Shown here piece by piece: positions 63,355-64,000 of a stretch of 64,000 nt of DNA (positions are counted from its first letter, which is position 1; each line of letters starts with the position of its first letter). The stretch comes from Selenomonadaceae bacterium. Lineage in GTDB: Bacteria > Bacillota > Negativicutes > Selenomonadales > Selenomonadaceae. The notes under the pieces are model-generated. The model worked only from the letters and a program-made list of their open reading frames with translations, had not been told where the DNA came from and did not search any database. The stretch lies in the NCBI GenBank assembly GCA_024698045.1, contig JAILRS010000018.1:1-64000 (forward strand), in the 5' to 3' direction. A program made the translations under genes and the position numbers.

Positions 63355-63522
63355 ATGTTTTGGATAGTTTTGATATTTATATTTGCGATAGCTTTGTTGG
63401 TTGCGTTCATTCATATGTTGATAACAAACGGAACAAATATATTTGACAACTATGACGGCGATGGCGAAGATAATGACGACGACGATAACGATAGTGACGG
63501 AGGCGGTGACGGTGGCGATTGA
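63355..63522 (+). CDS. Small single-span acidic membrane peptide, 55 aa
   Basis: ATG 63355 follows GCAGGTAACG. The N-terminal 25 residues are a hydrophobic helix (FWIVLIFIFAIALLVAFIHML) and the tail is Asp/Gly-rich (DGDGEDNDDDDNDSDGGGD). Its 3' end overlaps the purN start by 11 nt. The tail may bind calcium or be unstructured. Too short for automatic calling; the ribosome site is moderate. Confidence 0.6.
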   Translation: MFWIVLIFIFAIALLVAFIHMLITNGTNIFDNYDGDGEDNDDDDNDSDGGGDGGD

Positions 63523-64000
63523 AAAAAATTTAACGAAATTGGGCGTATTGTGTTCGGGACGCGGTACCGATTTACAATCCATAATAGACGCGATAGACAG
63601 CGGATTTCTTAAGGCAAAAATTTCTGTCGTGTTGACGGATAAGCCGAATGTCGGAGCATTGACGCGCGCACAAAAAGCCGGTATCAAAAATATCTGCGTG
63701 GACAGAAAAAATTTTTCAAATCGCGCAGACTTTGAAAGTGAATTGCTGAAACATTTGGAAGGCGTCGACTTGGTTATCTTAGCCGGTTTCATGCGAATAT
63801 TGAGTGCGGATTTCGTGCGGCAGTATGCAGGGCGGTTAATGAATATACATCCGTCGTTACTGCCGTCATTCCCCGGCGCACATGCTCACCGTGATGTATT
63901 GGCTTACGGCGCAAAAGTTTCGGGCTGTACCGTTCACTTCGTCGACGAAGGTACCGACTCGGGGCCTATAATTTTGCAGGCAGCTGTCGAGGTTTTGGAG
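63512..64000 (+). CDS. purN: Phosphoribosylglycinamide formyltransferase, truncated by the window end
   Basis: About 163 codons before the edge; the family is about 190-200 residues, so most is present. The N-terminal LGVLCSGRGTDLQSIIDAI loop and the catalytic NIHPSLLPSFPGAHAHRD (Asn-His) with DEGTDSGPII are seen. It uses 10-formyl-THF, made by Fhs upstream. GTG 63512 lies 8 nt after GGAGG; GTG 63506 is an alternative. Confidence 0.93.
   Translation, partial: MAIEKNLTKLGVLCSGRGTDLQSIIDAIDSGFLKAKISVVLTDKPNVGALTRAQKAGIKNICVDRKNFSNRADFESELLKHLEGVDLVILAGFMRILSADFVRQYAGRLMNIHPSLLPSFPGAHAHRDVLAYGAKVSGCTVHFVDEGTDSGPIILQAAVEVLE

Overview
The window looks like chromosome of an anaerobic member of the Bacillota with a diderm-type envelope, most likely Negativicutes (inference, not proven). 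A PolC-type replicative polymerase points to Bacillota. The other genes fit an anaerobic fermenter or hydrogen user: indolepyruvate:ferredoxin oxidoreductase, subunits of a sodium-pumping decarboxylase, formate-tetrahydrofolate ligase, a Tat-exported [NiFe] hydrogenase with its cytochrome b, diaminopimelate aminotransferase DapL and late cobalamin-synthesis genes. Type IV pilus genes and a bifunctional penicillin-binding protein belong to the envelope. Start codons are often TTG, usually behind a strong Shine-Dalgarno (SD) sequence.

Layout. 1-2.5 kb: a STAS anti-sigma antagonist, a small unknown gene and an exported agmatine deiminase. 2.5-10.5 kb (minus): polC, then an aryl-ketoacid module (ACT protein, phenylacetate-CoA ligase, IorB, IorA) split by a dispersed repeat. 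10.6-17.9 kb (minus): PBP1A, pilT, pilC, ftsE and four pilin-like genes. 18.2-25 kb: decarboxylase beta and gamma subunits, a large repeat, nagA, leuD, leuC, tRNA-Ser(GCT) and dapL. 25-31 kb (minus): the conserved rpmH-rnpA-yidD-yidC-jag cluster, interrupted by a permease and a hydantoinase-like gene. 31.2-31.8 kb: repeats. 31.8-40.5 kb: fhs facing five paralogous sugar-binding lipoproteins with mnmE lodged among them.

40.9-45.5 kb: hydrogenase small subunit, a phage-type RecT recombinase, hydrogenase large subunit and cytochrome b, in one direction. 45.6-50 kb: small unknown genes, cobS, a threonine-kinase-like gene, a guanylate-kinase-like protein and a gamma-carbonic-anhydrase-like protein. 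50-57.9 kb: two tandem family-2 glycosyltransferases (one broken by a stop codon), a CCA-adding-type enzyme, an IMP dehydrogenase, a repeat, a family-4 glycosyltransferase and an unknown partner. 57.9-64 kb: a secreted protein, then a purine run purB-x-purC-uxs-purM-y-purN cut by the window end.

Most unusual points: (1) four genes (three of the sugar-binding genes and purB) have a hairpin between an extended SD and the start codon, with nearly fixed flanks of 7 and 6-7 nt; a fifth sugar-binding gene has the same spacing without the hairpin; (2) RecT sits inside the hydrogenase operon; (3) five binding-protein genes have no transporter partner nearby; (4) PolC lacks its internal exonuclease; (5) a modular repeat family occurs at four loci, and one copy supplies the last codons of nagA.
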